Shown here in pieces: positions 8,754 through 17,464 of a DNA stretch of 64,000 nt. Where the stretch lies: NCBI GenBank assembly GCA_964478225.1, contig CAYZHM010000008.1, positions 1 to 64,000 of the forward strand, in the 5' to 3' direction. The DNA is from CAYZHM01 sp964478225 (GTDB lineage: Bacteria; Pseudomonadota; Alphaproteobacteria; Micavibrionales; Micavibrionaceae). The translations under genes were made by a program, and so were the position numbers. The notes beneath the pieces are model-generated. The model saw nothing but the letters and a program-made list of their open reading frames with translations. It ran no database searches and was not told where the DNA came from. Positions within the stretch are counted from its first letter, which is position 1. Every line of letters starts with the position of its first letter.

Positions 8754-10024
8754 TAGGCGATTTTCTTCATTTGTATGTCGTTGCGTAGTTTGGATTTTGC
8801 GACAGAAATCGTATCGATTTTTTTGAGCAGGGCATCTGTATCAATCTTGCTTAGCTCATTCTGGTCGTAATCAGCATAGACGGGATAAAGATGTTTCCAG
8901 TGCTGCCCATCAAGCTCCCACATTTTACCGCGATATCCGTTTGCTACGTCCCAAAATGTGTTCTTATCGATATCGATCCACTTGCAGAAATCATCTATAA
9001 ATTGCGGCTTGGCTTTGCCATCTAGACGTTTGGCCAGAGCAGCACCCTCAAGGCGTGAAATCATGCCGCTGCGGATTTCATAACAAAGTTGCTCACTGGC
9101 CTCCCCAAAACCAAATTTGAAGTATTTCAGCATGTAATTCAGTGTGCCGCTGCTGTTGGTATCAAGGGCGTTGTGGAGGTAGGCGCCGCCAATATCATCA
9201 TAAGACGCTGTGTGATGGCTCATGCCATGCGCCATGGAAAATACGGCATGGTCCCATCCTGACCAGTTAAGAAAATAGCCCATAAAGACCCCGCGTCCCG
9301 CCCAATCTTTTAATTCTTCGACTGAGGGGAATGTGTAAGGGATGAGCTCTTTTTCTGTGATGTCTTGCGCCGGATCGAGCCAGAGATCAAGGGCCGCACC
9401 GGAAAGTGTATTGTTAAAGCGAATGCCGCTTGCATCCCATCCTGCACTTGTCACATTCACATCGCCTGTTTCCAAAGCGGGGTTCTCGCCAAAAAACACC
9501 AGGGGAATTTTGTACTCTATGGCCGTTCTAAAAGGCGTTGTGAAAAGCGCCAATTCGGAAAACTTTGCAATGTTGCCATGCTCAACAAATGACTTTTTTG
9601 CCAGCTTTGCTGCGATTTGCGGGTTGGGTTGGACGCTGAGGACAGTAAACCCGCATTCCACCATGTTTTCAGCATTCATGCGGCCTAAATCCGTGACGTC
9701 TGAGCCCACGAACATAACAAGCAGGGGATTTAATCCAAAACGATCGCGCAGTTGATGCGCCTGCCAGAGACTGTCTTTTCCGCCACTGACACCTAAAACA
9801 CAATCCCATTGCGAACGGCTGCGGGATTTGGCCCAATCTGCTATTTTCTGAAGCTGCGACGCTCTTAAATCCCAATCAATTTTTTTCTTTTTCTCATACC
9901 ACTGGCATGCGGTGCATACACCGTCATCATTAACCTGCATGCCTGGACGGCTGCTGGGGGTAAGGCAAGTTTTACAATAAAATAAGTCTTTACCATTTGG
10001 AAGTTTCACGGGGTTTTGATGCAT
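8753..10024 (-). CDS. N-acetyl sugar amidotransferase, PseA/WbpG family (copy 1)
   Basis: A 423-residue paralogue of the next gene, with Cys17, Cys20, Cys37 and Cys40 in the N-terminal metal-binding segment and the PP-loop SGGKDS at 80-85. ATG 10024 is chosen because a GGAG lies seven bases upstream and it clears the HisF-like stop; the open frame up to 10084 would overlap that gene by 56 bases. It probably activates the acetamido oxygen of a sugar with ATP and replaces it by ammonia from the HisH/HisF pair. Having two such enzymes beside one HisH/HisF pair suggests either two amidinated positions, two substrates, or a heteromer. Confidence 0.88.
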   Translation of the reverse strand: MHQNPVKLPNGKDLFYCKTCLTPSSRPGMQVNDDGVCTACQWYEKKKKIDWDLRASQLQKIADWAKSRSRSQWDCVLGVSGGKDSLWQAHQLRDRFGLNPLLVMFVGSDVTDLGRMNAENMVECGFTVLSVQPNPQIAAKLAKKSFVEHGNIAKFSELALFTTPFRTAIEYKIPLVFFGENPALETGDVNVTSAGWDASGIRFNNTLSGAALDLWLDPAQDITEKELIPYTFPSVEELKDWAGRGVFMGYFLNWSGWDHAVFSMAHGMSHHTASYDDIGGAYLHNALDTNSSGTLNYMLKYFKFGFGEASEQLCYEIRSGMISRLEGAALAKRLDGKAKPQFIDDFCKWIDIDKNTFWDVANGYRGKMWELDGQHWKHLYPVYADYDQNELSKIDTDALLKKIDTISVAKSKLRNDIQMKKIA

Positions 10025-10028
10025 TTTA

Positions 10029-10922
10029 CTACTCCATGAATCCCGTTTTGGCGAGCTCTTGCCAGATTTCTTCGTTTTCAACATGGAATTGCGAAACAGA
10101 GGCGTCCTTTGATTTTTCCGCGCGGTAGTTTGTGCCTAACGTCCCGGGTCTGATTTTAAGACCATCAGAGAGAACGATGTCCTTTGATTGTCTGTAGCTC
10201 AATTCCACGAAATTATAGATATTTGCTGCCGCGGCCGCTTTTGCGCCCTTTTCCAGGGCTTGTGACATATGAGCCCAACTGCCACAGCCCCCGCAAATAA
10301 TGACAGGGATTTGCACCGCAGAGATAACTTGTTGCAAGGCCTCTAAATCATAATTGTTGGCTTTGCCATCTTTATCGATGGATTGTATGAACAATTCACC
10401 GGCGCCGCGATTTTGACATTCCAGAGCCCAGTCAAAAAGAGTTACATTTGTTGTTTCTTTGCCGCCGCAAATTTTCACGCTATAGTTTCCGGGCGTTTGT
10501 TCAAAAAAATCGATGCCTGCGACGATGGCCTGAGCGCCGAAAGCTTGTGCGGCCTGCGTTATCAAATCAGGGTTTTTAAATGCTGCAGAATTGATCAGTG
10601 CCCTGTCGGCGCCGCTATGAATTAGCGCTCTTACTTGTTCGATGGTCTGAATGCCGCCGCCCGCAGTAATCGGCACAAAACAGTTTTGAGCAATCATTTC
10701 GAGGGTTTCAAGAAAACTCATTCGTGGTTCGGCGTCACCATCATCTTCTGAATCCCAGTGAGGCGAAATATCGACAATAATCAATTCATCCAAATCCCAG
10801 CTTTTCAACCGGTCGGTTATAATAAACGGGTTTCCAACATCTTGATGGAGCGCAAAACCACGGCTGAGAACCAGTCGGCTATGTTTGTACAACAATACAG
10901 GGATCAATCGTTGAACGCTCAT
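10029..10922 (-). CDS. HisF-like ammonia-channelling subunit for sugar amidination
   Basis: A 297-residue (beta/alpha)8 barrel like the cyclase subunit of imidazole glycerol phosphate synthase, some 40 residues longer than housekeeping HisF. The phosphate loops TAGGGI and CGGCGS are present. The position of the catalytic Asp11 of housekeeping HisF is a Leu here (IPVLLYKH), while the second Asp is kept (GIDFF, Asp138). That pattern is seen in HisF2-type proteins of LPS and flagellin glycan loci, which are thought to pass ammonia to a WbpG/PseA partner rather than make a histidine precursor. One base separates it from the HisH-like gene. Confidence 0.85.
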   Translation of the reverse strand: MSVQRLIPVLLYKHSRLVLSRGFALHQDVGNPFIITDRLKSWDLDELIIVDISPHWDSEDDGDAEPRMSFLETLEMIAQNCFVPITAGGGIQTIEQVRALIHSGADRALINSAAFKNPDLITQAAQAFGAQAIVAGIDFFEQTPGNYSVKICGGKETTNVTLFDWALECQNRGAGELFIQSIDKDGKANNYDLEALQQVISAVQIPVIICGGCGSWAHMSQALEKGAKAAAAANIYNFVELSYRQSKDIVLSDGLKIRPGTLGTNYRAEKSKDASVSQFHVENEEIWQELAKTGFME

Positions 10923-10923
10923 T

Positions 10924-11562
10924 TTATGATTTTTCTATCTGTTCTACGAATTTGGCCAAAAATCTTAGTCCTGCCGTGTGACTTTTTTCAGGATGACATT
11001 GTATGCCGGTTATATTGTTTTTATGAACAATTACCGGCCACGGCTTTTCATTTCCCGCAATAGCGCTGATATACGTATCGTTTGCAACATCGCAAACATA
11101 TGTATGGTTAAAATAGAAAAACTCTTTTTCGTTGTCTTCCACCTTATAAGGACTGTTTTCTTTGTATTCGATTTCCGACCAGCCGATGTGAGGCTTTTTG
11201 GCTTTTTCGTGATAATAATCAGATAACGCCACGACATCTCCTGCAAAAAGGCCTAAGCCCTTTCTGTGCTCGTATTCGCTTCCCTGGTCCATCATGATCT
11301 GCATTCCCACGCAAATCCCCAGAAAATGCAGACCTGTTGCAACGTGGTCTTTTATGGTGGTATCCCAGCCTTGAGCGGTTAGTTTGTCCATGGCATTTGC
11401 AAATGTACCAACGCCAGGAAGAACCAGGGCCTGAATATTTTTAGTATTTTCAGGACGCTCGAGCAGAACGGGTTTTGCCCCGATATACGCAAAGGCCTCA
11501 TATATAGAGCGTATATTTCCATATCCACAATCCAGAATGCCTATATTCGCAGGCGCCACCAT
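10924..11562 (-). CDS. HisH-like glutamine amidotransferase for sugar amidination
   Basis: A 212-residue class I glutaminase. The nucleophile is in GICVGMQ (Cys84) and the His-Glu pair in CHPEKSH (His190, Glu192). It hydrolyses glutamine and delivers ammonia to the HisF-like partner. ATG 11562 is used: AGGAG sits eight bases upstream, and the alternative TTG at 11565 directly precedes it. It is the first gene of the leftward operon HisH-HisF-PseA-PseA-glycosyltransferase. No other histidine biosynthesis gene is nearby, which argues against a role in histidine synthesis. Confidence 0.88.
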   Translation of the reverse strand: MVAPANIGILDCGYGNIRSIYEAFAYIGAKPVLLERPENTKNIQALVLPGVGTFANAMDKLTAQGWDTTIKDHVATGLHFLGICVGMQIMMDQGSEYEHRKGLGLFAGDVVALSDYYHEKAKKPHIGWSEIEYKENSPYKVEDNEKEFFYFNHTYVCDVANDTYISAIAGNEKPWPVIVHKNNITGIQCHPEKSHTAGLRFLAKFVEQIEKS

Positions 11563-11652
11563 CAAAAAAACTCCTGATAAATCGCTTGTAACTTTGTGCC
11601 CATGTTTCTAATAATAGGGCAAGTTTAACTTACGATACGGTATAACAAGTAA
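11563..11652. promoter_or_regulatory. Divergent intergenic region between amidination and phosphoramidate operons
   Basis: These 90 AT-rich bases separate the leftward HisH operon from the rightward nine-gene operon and must hold promoters for both. On the plus strand GATACGGTATAAC just before the ATG is a possible -10-like element, but no convincing -35 is seen. The leftward ribosome site AGGAG lies at 11571-11575. Confidence 0.4.
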
Positions 11653-12381
11653 ATGGCCACCTACGCTATACAAAAAACAACTTTTGATAATATAGACAAA
11701 CCTTTGCAGGAGCTGCATGGCGAAATTTATGAATTGCTGGAAAAAGAGCGGCAATCCAACCCCGGAAGCTATACCCAGTTTGATAATGCCAAAGGGCGGC
11801 CTTATCAGGCTTATGAACGCATTCAGTTTGATGGTTTGCGATGGTCGGTTGAAAAGCGCATAAAGGAATATGGTTTGGAGAGATATCTGCAGCCCGCAGC
11901 CTCTGTACTTGATATCGGCAGCAATTATGGATTCTTTGTGACGGAATTTGCCCTAAGCACAGCGCAGGCTCACGGCATTGAGCCGATAGAAGAGCTTAAT
12001 GATATTGGGCGTATTACGGCGGAGCATTTGGGTGTTGCAGATAAAACCAAGTTTTTTACCGATACATTCGAAGAGTTTGAAGCGCCGTGTGCCTACGATA
12101 CAATCTTTTCTCTTGCGTCTTTTTATACCTCGGACAAAAACCAAAGAGGCTCTGCGGAGACGTTTTTTGCAAAGGTACGCGATATGCTAAAAGAAGACGG
12201 TGAGTTCTTTTATGAATCCACGAGTTTCCAGAGAGAAGAGGGAAGCGAAACATACGATCATTATCTGAAAGCACAGGAAGCGCTTGAGGTATTAAAAGAG
12301 CTTTTTGACGTATATAAAGATTATGAGGCTCCCTCAGGAAGCACAAGTCATCGCATTTACGCCCGTTGCCGAAAGAAATAG
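11653..12381 (+). CDS. Class I SAM-dependent methyltransferase, first gene of the phosphoramidate operon
   Basis: A 242-residue Rossmann methyltransferase. Motif I is VLDIGSNYGFFV, which binds S-adenosylmethionine; an acidic GIEP follows as motif II, and YDTIFSLASFY occupies the motif IV position. It is followed six bases later by the glutamine-kinase-like gene. In C. jejuni the phosphoramidate genes are accompanied by two methyltransferases (Cj1419, Cj1420) thought to methylate the phosphoramidate oxygen; this gene sits in the equivalent place and is a candidate for that step. A sugar or other acceptor cannot be excluded. Confidence 0.8.
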   Translation: MATYAIQKTTFDNIDKPLQELHGEIYELLEKERQSNPGSYTQFDNAKGRPYQAYERIQFDGLRWSVEKRIKEYGLERYLQPAASVLDIGSNYGFFVTEFALSTAQAHGIEPIEELNDIGRITAEHLGVADKTKFFTDTFEEFEAPCAYDTIFSLASFYTSDKNQRGSAETFFAKVRDMLKEDGEFFYESTSFQREEGSETYDHYLKAQEALEVLKELFDVYKDYEAPSGSTSHRIYARCRKK

Positions 12382-12387
12382 CTGATC

Positions 12388-14760
12388 ATGAGTCAACAAC
12401 TTCCGTCGCAAGCACAATCGCCTTATTTTAAAGAACTAACAAAAGCAGCGGTTCTTGAAGACCTGGCTAAAAAAAAGATCAAGAAAGCAAAAATTTTGCC
12501 ACAATTTTGTTTTTCTTATAAGGAATGGTCACAAAGTCCTGAAAAGATACTCGCTGCATTTGAAGAAGAAGATTTTTCAAAAGAGCCCGTTATTGTACGT
12601 TCTTCTGCTTTTGCTGAGGATCGTGATGGGCAATCAATGGCCGGGGCGTATACGAGCATTGTTAATGTATCAGGCCAGAAGGAACTGAAAGCAGCTGTAG
12701 AAGACGTTTTTTGCTCTTTTGGGTCAAATGTATCACTCAAAGACGAAGTGTTTATCCAGCCCATGGCAAAAAATATTGCCAGCAGTGGGGTTGCCTTTAC
12801 CATCGATCCCAGTAACGGTGCGCCTTATTACGTTATTGATCATGCGGTTGGCGAAGATACCACTGCAGTCACTTCAGGAAAGAGCATAGAGGGGAAGACC
12901 CTCTATATTCACTACACCAGAAAGGACTTAACACCGCCCGGTTTAACGCAGGTTGTAGATCTGGCCGATGAATTGATTGACTATACGGGCCATTCCTATC
13001 TGGATATAGAGTTCGGCATTGATAAAAACGGGCAGCTTTATCTTTTTCAGTTAAGGCCGTTGCACGCTTATGTGCAAAACTCATTGCCCATCGACAAGCA
13101 GACTGAAGCTCTGCGCAACGCAAGCAGCCTTCTCGAGCGCATAAATCTAAGAAATCCCTATACAACTGGGTCGAAAACCATCCTTGGGAATATGCCGGAT
13201 TGGAATCCGGCCGAAATGATTGGTGTGCGTCCAAGGCCTTTGGCGCTTTCCATGTATAAGGAAATGATTACGGACCGCATTTGGGCCTATCAACGCGATA
13301 AATATGGATATAAGAATTTACGCAGCTCGCCCTTAATGTATTCGTTGGCGGGTTGCCCCTTTATCGATGTACGCACCAGTTTCTTATCGTTCGTTCCTAA
13401 GATGGTCTCGGCGGAATTATCGGCAAAGCTAGTTGATTACTATATTCAAACGCTCGAGACCTCACCGGAATTACACGATAAAATCGAGTTTGATATTGTT
13501 TTTTCCTGCTATACGCCCTCACTTCCAAACGATATTCAAAAGCTTAAGAATTATGGGTTTAGTGAAGCTGAGCTAACTGAAATCACAGTGGCACTCAAAC
13601 ATCTAACCAACCGTATGACCCATACTGAAACGGGTGAATGGCGCGTTGATCTGGGTAAAATCGATATTTTAAAACAGCGCCAGCTTGTTGTGCAAAATTC
13701 TGACTTACCGCCTTACGAGAAACTATTTTGGCTAACAGAAGATTGTAAACGTTATGGCACTCTCGCGTTTGCTGGACTGGCGCGCGCTGCATTTGTGGCA
13801 ACGCAGTTTTTGAAGTCGTTGTCGCAAGAGGGAATTTTATCACAGCAGCGAATAGAAGGTTTTTGGCAATCGCTTGAAACTATCAGCACATCGATGGCAA
13901 GAGACTTTGCAAATCTGGATCGTGTGAGCTTTTTGGATAAGTACGGGCATTTAAGACCGGGCACATATGATATTTTATCGGAAAGTTATGAGGAGGCGCC
14001 GGAAAAATACTTTGATTGGTTTAATAAAGATCCTGAAAATTCACGTCATATTTGTGATTTTCAGCTCAGTCATGAAGAAGAAAAATCAATCCAAACCATG
14101 CTCGATACCCATGGCATCCAACATACACCGAGCAGTCTCTTCCGTTTCTTTAAAACTGCCATAGAAGGCAGAGAATACGGGAAATATGTTTTTAGTTGGT
14201 CTGTAAATAACATACTTAAACAGATGGAAAAGCTGGGTACGCTACATGGATTCTCAAGAGAGGATTGTTCATACATTAACTTCCAATCTTTATTAACCGA
14301 TTATGCGTATTCAGGATGCATCAAGACGATTTTGGCAGAAAATATCGTTCGCGGAAAACAAAGCTATGAGGTCGCTAAGCAAATAACATTGCCGGGCGTG
14401 ATAACCAAAGAGGAAGATTTATGGTGTTTTTCAATTGAAAATGGCACGCCCAATTTTGTGACTATGGGCAATATTTCCGGCGAGACTTTGATCGTTGACC
14501 AAGACACAGCTCATGAGGGCTTGGGCAATAAAATAGTTTTTATCGAAAGTGCCGATCCCGGGTATGATTGGATTTTAAATGCCGGGATAAAAGGTTTTGT
14601 AACATGCTATGGCGGTGCAAATTCTCATATGGCCGTAAGGGCGATGGAGCTGGGACTTCCCGCAGTTATAGGCGTTGGAGAGCGCTCTTTTAAAAAATGG
14701 GTGCGTGCAAGAAAACTTCAGATCGATTGTGCAGCTAAACAGGTGACTGTTCTTTCATGA
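12388..14760 (+). CDS. Glutamine kinase-like PEP-synthase family protein (Cj1418 type)
   Basis: A 790-residue protein of the PEP synthase / pyruvate phosphate dikinase family. The ATP-grasp half has VRSSAFAED (from residue 70), VAFTIDP, and the closing FQLRPL (220-225). The C-terminal swivelling domain has GGANSHMAVRA with the phosphoryl-carrying His747. It lacks the C-terminal PEP/pyruvate-binding barrel of central-metabolism enzymes, as does C. jejuni Cj1418. Cj1418 phosphorylates the amide nitrogen of L-glutamine, the first step to the O-methyl phosphoramidate of the capsule. The assignment depends on the three neighbours that match Cj1417, Cj1416 and Cj1415 in family. The start of the next gene overlaps its stop (ATGA). 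Confidence 0.82.
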   Translation: MSQQLPSQAQSPYFKELTKAAVLEDLAKKKIKKAKILPQFCFSYKEWSQSPEKILAAFEEEDFSKEPVIVRSSAFAEDRDGQSMAGAYTSIVNVSGQKELKAAVEDVFCSFGSNVSLKDEVFIQPMAKNIASSGVAFTIDPSNGAPYYVIDHAVGEDTTAVTSGKSIEGKTLYIHYTRKDLTPPGLTQVVDLADELIDYTGHSYLDIEFGIDKNGQLYLFQLRPLHAYVQNSLPIDKQTEALRNASSLLERINLRNPYTTGSKTILGNMPDWNPAEMIGVRPRPLALSMYKEMITDRIWAYQRDKYGYKNLRSSPLMYSLAGCPFIDVRTSFLSFVPKMVSAELSAKLVDYYIQTLETSPELHDKIEFDIVFSCYTPSLPNDIQKLKNYGFSEAELTEITVALKHLTNRMTHTETGEWRVDLGKIDILKQRQLVVQNSDLPPYEKLFWLTEDCKRYGTLAFAGLARAAFVATQFLKSLSQEGILSQQRIEGFWQSLETISTSMARDFANLDRVSFLDKYGHLRPGTYDILSESYEEAPEKYFDWFNKDPENSRHICDFQLSHEEEKSIQTMLDTHGIQHTPSSLFRFFKTAIEGREYGKYVFSWSVNNILKQMEKLGTLHGFSREDCSYINFQSLLTDYAYSGCIKTILAENIVRGKQSYEVAKQITLPGVITKEEDLWCFSIENGTPNFVTMGNISGETLIVDQDTAHEGLGNKIVFIESADPGYDWILNAGIKGFVTCYGGANSHMAVRAMELGLPAVIGVGERSFKKWVRARKLQIDCAAKQVTVLS

Positions 14761-15344
14761 CTTTTGTTGGCATAACACAGCGTGTTGCAGAGATGCAGCC
14801 ACATCAAGAGCGGCGGGATTGCCTCGATCAAAGATGGATTGCATTTTTGCAAGAGTGCGAATTTACGCTTGTACCGCTGCCGAATGATCTGAAAACAGCG
14901 CAATCGATCGTTACCGAAATAAACATGGCAGGGTTCATTTTGTCTGGGGGCGATAATATCCAGCAGCCGGAAACCGAACGGGAAAAGGTTGAACGCTATC
15001 TGTTGGATTATTCCATTTCAGAGAAAATTCCGGTAATCGGCGTTTGTCGGGGAATGCAGTTTATGCACGTTTATGCCGGTGGTGCTTTGGAGCATGTCGA
15101 GAAGCATGTCCGCGAAAACCACGTTCTAGATCTGAATGGAACAAAACAGCAAGTAAACAGCTATCATGAATATGGCTTCAGAGAACCGGCAGCCGGTTTT
15201 GAAGTTCTGGCTCGCGCTGAAGACGGCGTGATAGAGGCGTTCACGAATAAGAAGAATTTATGGTTCGGACAGATGTGGCATCCAGAGCGTGAAAACCCTT
15301 TTTATGCACATGATATAGAGACTTTTAAGAGGGCTTTTTCATGA
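14757..15344 (+). CDS. Class I glutamine amidohydrolase, CDP-glutamine hydrolase-like (Cj1417 type)
   Basis: A 195-residue class I (triad) amidohydrolase related to gamma-glutamyl hydrolases. The nucleophile is in IGVCRGMQF (Cys97), with His175 and Glu177 in MWHPERE. In the C. jejuni pathway Cj1417 hydrolyses the gamma-glutamyl bond of CDP-L-glutamine, releasing cytidine diphosphoramidate and glutamate. It overlaps both neighbours by four bases (ATGA at each end), so the kinase, hydrolase and cytidylyltransferase are translationally coupled. Without this context it would be annotated as a generic glutamine amidotransferase. Confidence 0.82.
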   Translation: MTFVGITQRVAEMQPHQERRDCLDQRWIAFLQECEFTLVPLPNDLKTAQSIVTEINMAGFILSGGDNIQQPETEREKVERYLLDYSISEKIPVIGVCRGMQFMHVYAGGALEHVEKHVRENHVLDLNGTKQQVNSYHEYGFREPAAGFEVLARAEDGVIEAFTNKKNLWFGQMWHPERENPFYAHDIETFKRAFS

Positions 15345-16090
15345 AAGCTCTTATTTTGGCAGCTGGACGCGGCTCTCGAATGGGTGACATGACCGTAGAC
15401 TGCCCAAAGGGAATGGTGGAGCTTTGCGGCGTCCCTTTGGTTACACGCATGATCAATACGATGAAAAACGCCGACGTTACAGATATAGCCTTTGCAACCG
15501 GATATAGTGATGAAGCTCTGAAAACGTATGGGCTCCCATGTTTTCATAATCAAAACTGGGACAAAACAAATATGGTGCAATCACTGGCTTATGCTCAGGA
15601 ATGGTTTAAAGACGAGTCGGTTATTGTTTCCTACAGTGATATTTTTGTGCATCCTCAAACTATTCTCGATTTGAAGCACTCGAGCGCGGATTTTGCCGTG
15701 GCTTACGACCCCCATTGGCAGGAGTTGTGGGAGGCGAGGTTTGAGAATGTCCTAGAGGATGCCGAAAGCTTTAAAATGGATGGTGATAGAATTGTTGATA
15801 TTGGCCGGCGCGCACAAGACGTTGCGGAGATACAAGGCCAATATATGGGCATATTTAAACTGACGCCATCGGCATGGCGAGATATCGTAGAATTGCTTGG
15901 GTCGCTTCCTTTAGACCAAAGTGCAAAGCTGAGTGTAACGGAGATGTTGCAAATGCTTATATCGCGCGGTGTTGTAATAACAGGTGTTGCAAACAATTAT
16001 CCTTGGGGCGAGGTTGATAACGTTCAAGATCTTGCATTTTATGAGAGCAATTACAAAGATGGCCAATATGGTGAATGGTTTGAAATTTGA
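15341..16090 (+). CDS. Nucleotidyltransferase, CTP:phosphoglutamine cytidylyltransferase-like (Cj1416 type)
   Basis: A 249-residue NTP-transferase-fold enzyme. LAAGRGSRMG (residues 6-15) is the nucleotide-binding loop, PKGMVEL (from 22) follows, and the metal-binding Asp is in VSYSDIFV. The fold is shared with phosphocholine cytidylyltransferases and sugar-1-phosphate nucleotidyltransferases. In C. jejuni Cj1416 couples CTP with L-glutamine phosphate to form CDP-L-glutamine. Position directly after the Cj1417-type gene with a four-base overlap supports that substrate over a sugar phosphate or phosphocholine. Confidence 0.82.
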   Translation: MKALILAAGRGSRMGDMTVDCPKGMVELCGVPLVTRMINTMKNADVTDIAFATGYSDEALKTYGLPCFHNQNWDKTNMVQSLAYAQEWFKDESVIVSYSDIFVHPQTILDLKHSSADFAVAYDPHWQELWEARFENVLEDAESFKMDGDRIVDIGRRAQDVAEIQGQYMGIFKLTPSAWRDIVELLGSLPLDQSAKLSVTEMLQMLISRGVVITGVANNYPWGEVDNVQDLAFYESNYKDGQYGEWFEI

Positions 16091-16093
16091 GCC

Positions 16094-17464
16094 ATGAATG
16101 CGCAATACAAAACATTTGGAAAACAATACAAAGAACTTTTGGATCAGGTGAATATTGTACTCACGCTCGATCACGGGGGCCGCGGCGGGAGTAACTATTT
16201 TCAGTGTCTTTTCGACAAACACCAGGTTTTGATCATGTGCCCCCTTGTTCACTATGTTTATTCTTATTGGCTATCTGCGTTTCAAGCGCGCAGCTCAGTT
16301 AGCGCCATAGAAGCACATCATTTCATCAGTCAAAACTCTTATTTCAGATTGCTTTACAATAATCCGGAAGGCGAGCATGAAACCCTGATTTATCGCATTG
16401 GCGGTGACCCGCAAGCGCCGTTTGATCGGGCTTTATACCGGTCTTTAATTGATGAAGGTTTTCAGGAAAAAGAAAGCTATACACGTAAAGAGATTATAAT
16501 ATTGGCCATGGCAGCCTATGCGTTTTGCAGGGGAATACCTCTGAAGGGCATAAAATACTTTGGGCTTAATGACTCAGCCTCCACGCGTACAGAAAATGTT
16601 TATCAAAGGTATGAGTTGCAAATTTGTGATCTGGCGTTCGAAGACTTTCCCGGCCTTAAGATTTTATCTTTATGGCGAGACCCAAGAGCACAATTTGCTT
16701 CAACACGTCAACAACTGGTCAATCAGTATGGCGGGAATTATAATTTGAGCGATTTTCCGAGATCTTTGATGAATATCCTTTCAAACAACGAAGGTTTTGA
16801 AACCGGGCCAGCATCATATTTTGCCATCCTGTATCAACGTTCTGCTTTTTATTCGCTCCTAAACAAGCTGAAAAGCTATAAAAGCCATAGTTTGTTTATC
16901 CGCAATGAGGATTTTAACCTGAATTTCGTTCCGACGATGACGACTTTTTGTAAGGCTTTGGATATTCCAGTTGATGCGGAGTGGCTTGAAAAAGGGGATT
17001 CTTACACAGTAACCATGATGGGAAGGCCCTGGGGCGGGACGGGCTCTTATAACCCAAGGTATCAGACGGCAAAAAATCTAGTTTTGTCTATGGAGGATGC
17101 AGAAAAGGTCAAGAAAACCTTAGGGCCGAACAAACACGTCACGCAAAGATGGAAAACGAAGGTACCAAAGGCTGAGCAAAGGGTTTTGAAGTATTTGTTT
17201 CAGGAAGAATTGCAGCTGGGTGGTTATGAAGACTTAAGCACAGAGCGAAATTGGCGATTGTTGTTAGATATTTGGTATCCAACGCTCAATGAGTTTTATT
17301 CGTTTAGTGATAAAGACCGCGGAGCATTTGAGACGCTTTCAAAAAACATTGCGGCCCTGATTTTTTATTTTTTAAACCGTGCAAAAATACTGTTCTTATA
17401 TTATGCAACGCAATTTTTTATAACAGATCAGAAACCCAAACTCGTCGAGTTTATTCGCCCATGA
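16094..17464 (+). CDS. Sulfotransferase-fold protein, candidate phosphoramidate transferase
   Basis: A 456-residue protein with sulfotransferase-like landmarks. LTLDHGGRGGSNYF (residues 23-36) sits where sulfotransferases bind the 5'-phosphosulfate, and LWRDPRAQFAS (193-203) matches the R-D-P-R...S motif that binds the 3'-phosphate of PAPS. It is much longer than simple sulfotransferases; the C-terminal 150 residues, including a hydrophobic stretch AALIFYFLNRAKILFLYY, are unassigned and may touch the membrane. It lies between the Cj1416-type and Cj1415-type genes. The expected pathway product carries a 3'-phosphate on cytidine and so resembles PAPS; I infer that this protein could transfer the phosphoramidate (or a sulfate) to a glycan. 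Its next gene overlaps by four bases. Confidence 0.65.
   Translation: MNAQYKTFGKQYKELLDQVNIVLTLDHGGRGGSNYFQCLFDKHQVLIMCPLVHYVYSYWLSAFQARSSVSAIEAHHFISQNSYFRLLYNNPEGEHETLIYRIGGDPQAPFDRALYRSLIDEGFQEKESYTRKEIIILAMAAYAFCRGIPLKGIKYFGLNDSASTRTENVYQRYELQICDLAFEDFPGLKILSLWRDPRAQFASTRQQLVNQYGGNYNLSDFPRSLMNILSNNEGFETGPASYFAILYQRSAFYSLLNKLKSYKSHSLFIRNEDFNLNFVPTMTTFCKALDIPVDAEWLEKGDSYTVTMMGRPWGGTGSYNPRYQTAKNLVLSMEDAEKVKKTLGPNKHVTQRWKTKVPKAEQRVLKYLFQEELQLGGYEDLSTERNWRLLLDIWYPTLNEFYSFSDKDRGAFETLSKNIAALIFYFLNRAKILFLYYATQFFITDQKPKLVEFIRP

Noticed and set aside
10029..11562. Histidine biosynthesis genes hisH and hisF
   Set aside because: HisF-like Asp11 position is Leu, the protein is longer than HisF, no other his gene is present, and two PseA/WbpG-type genes follow.
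12388..14760. PEP synthase or pyruvate phosphate dikinase of central metabolism
   Set aside because: The PEP/pyruvate barrel is missing at the C-terminus and the neighbours match the phosphoramidate pathway.
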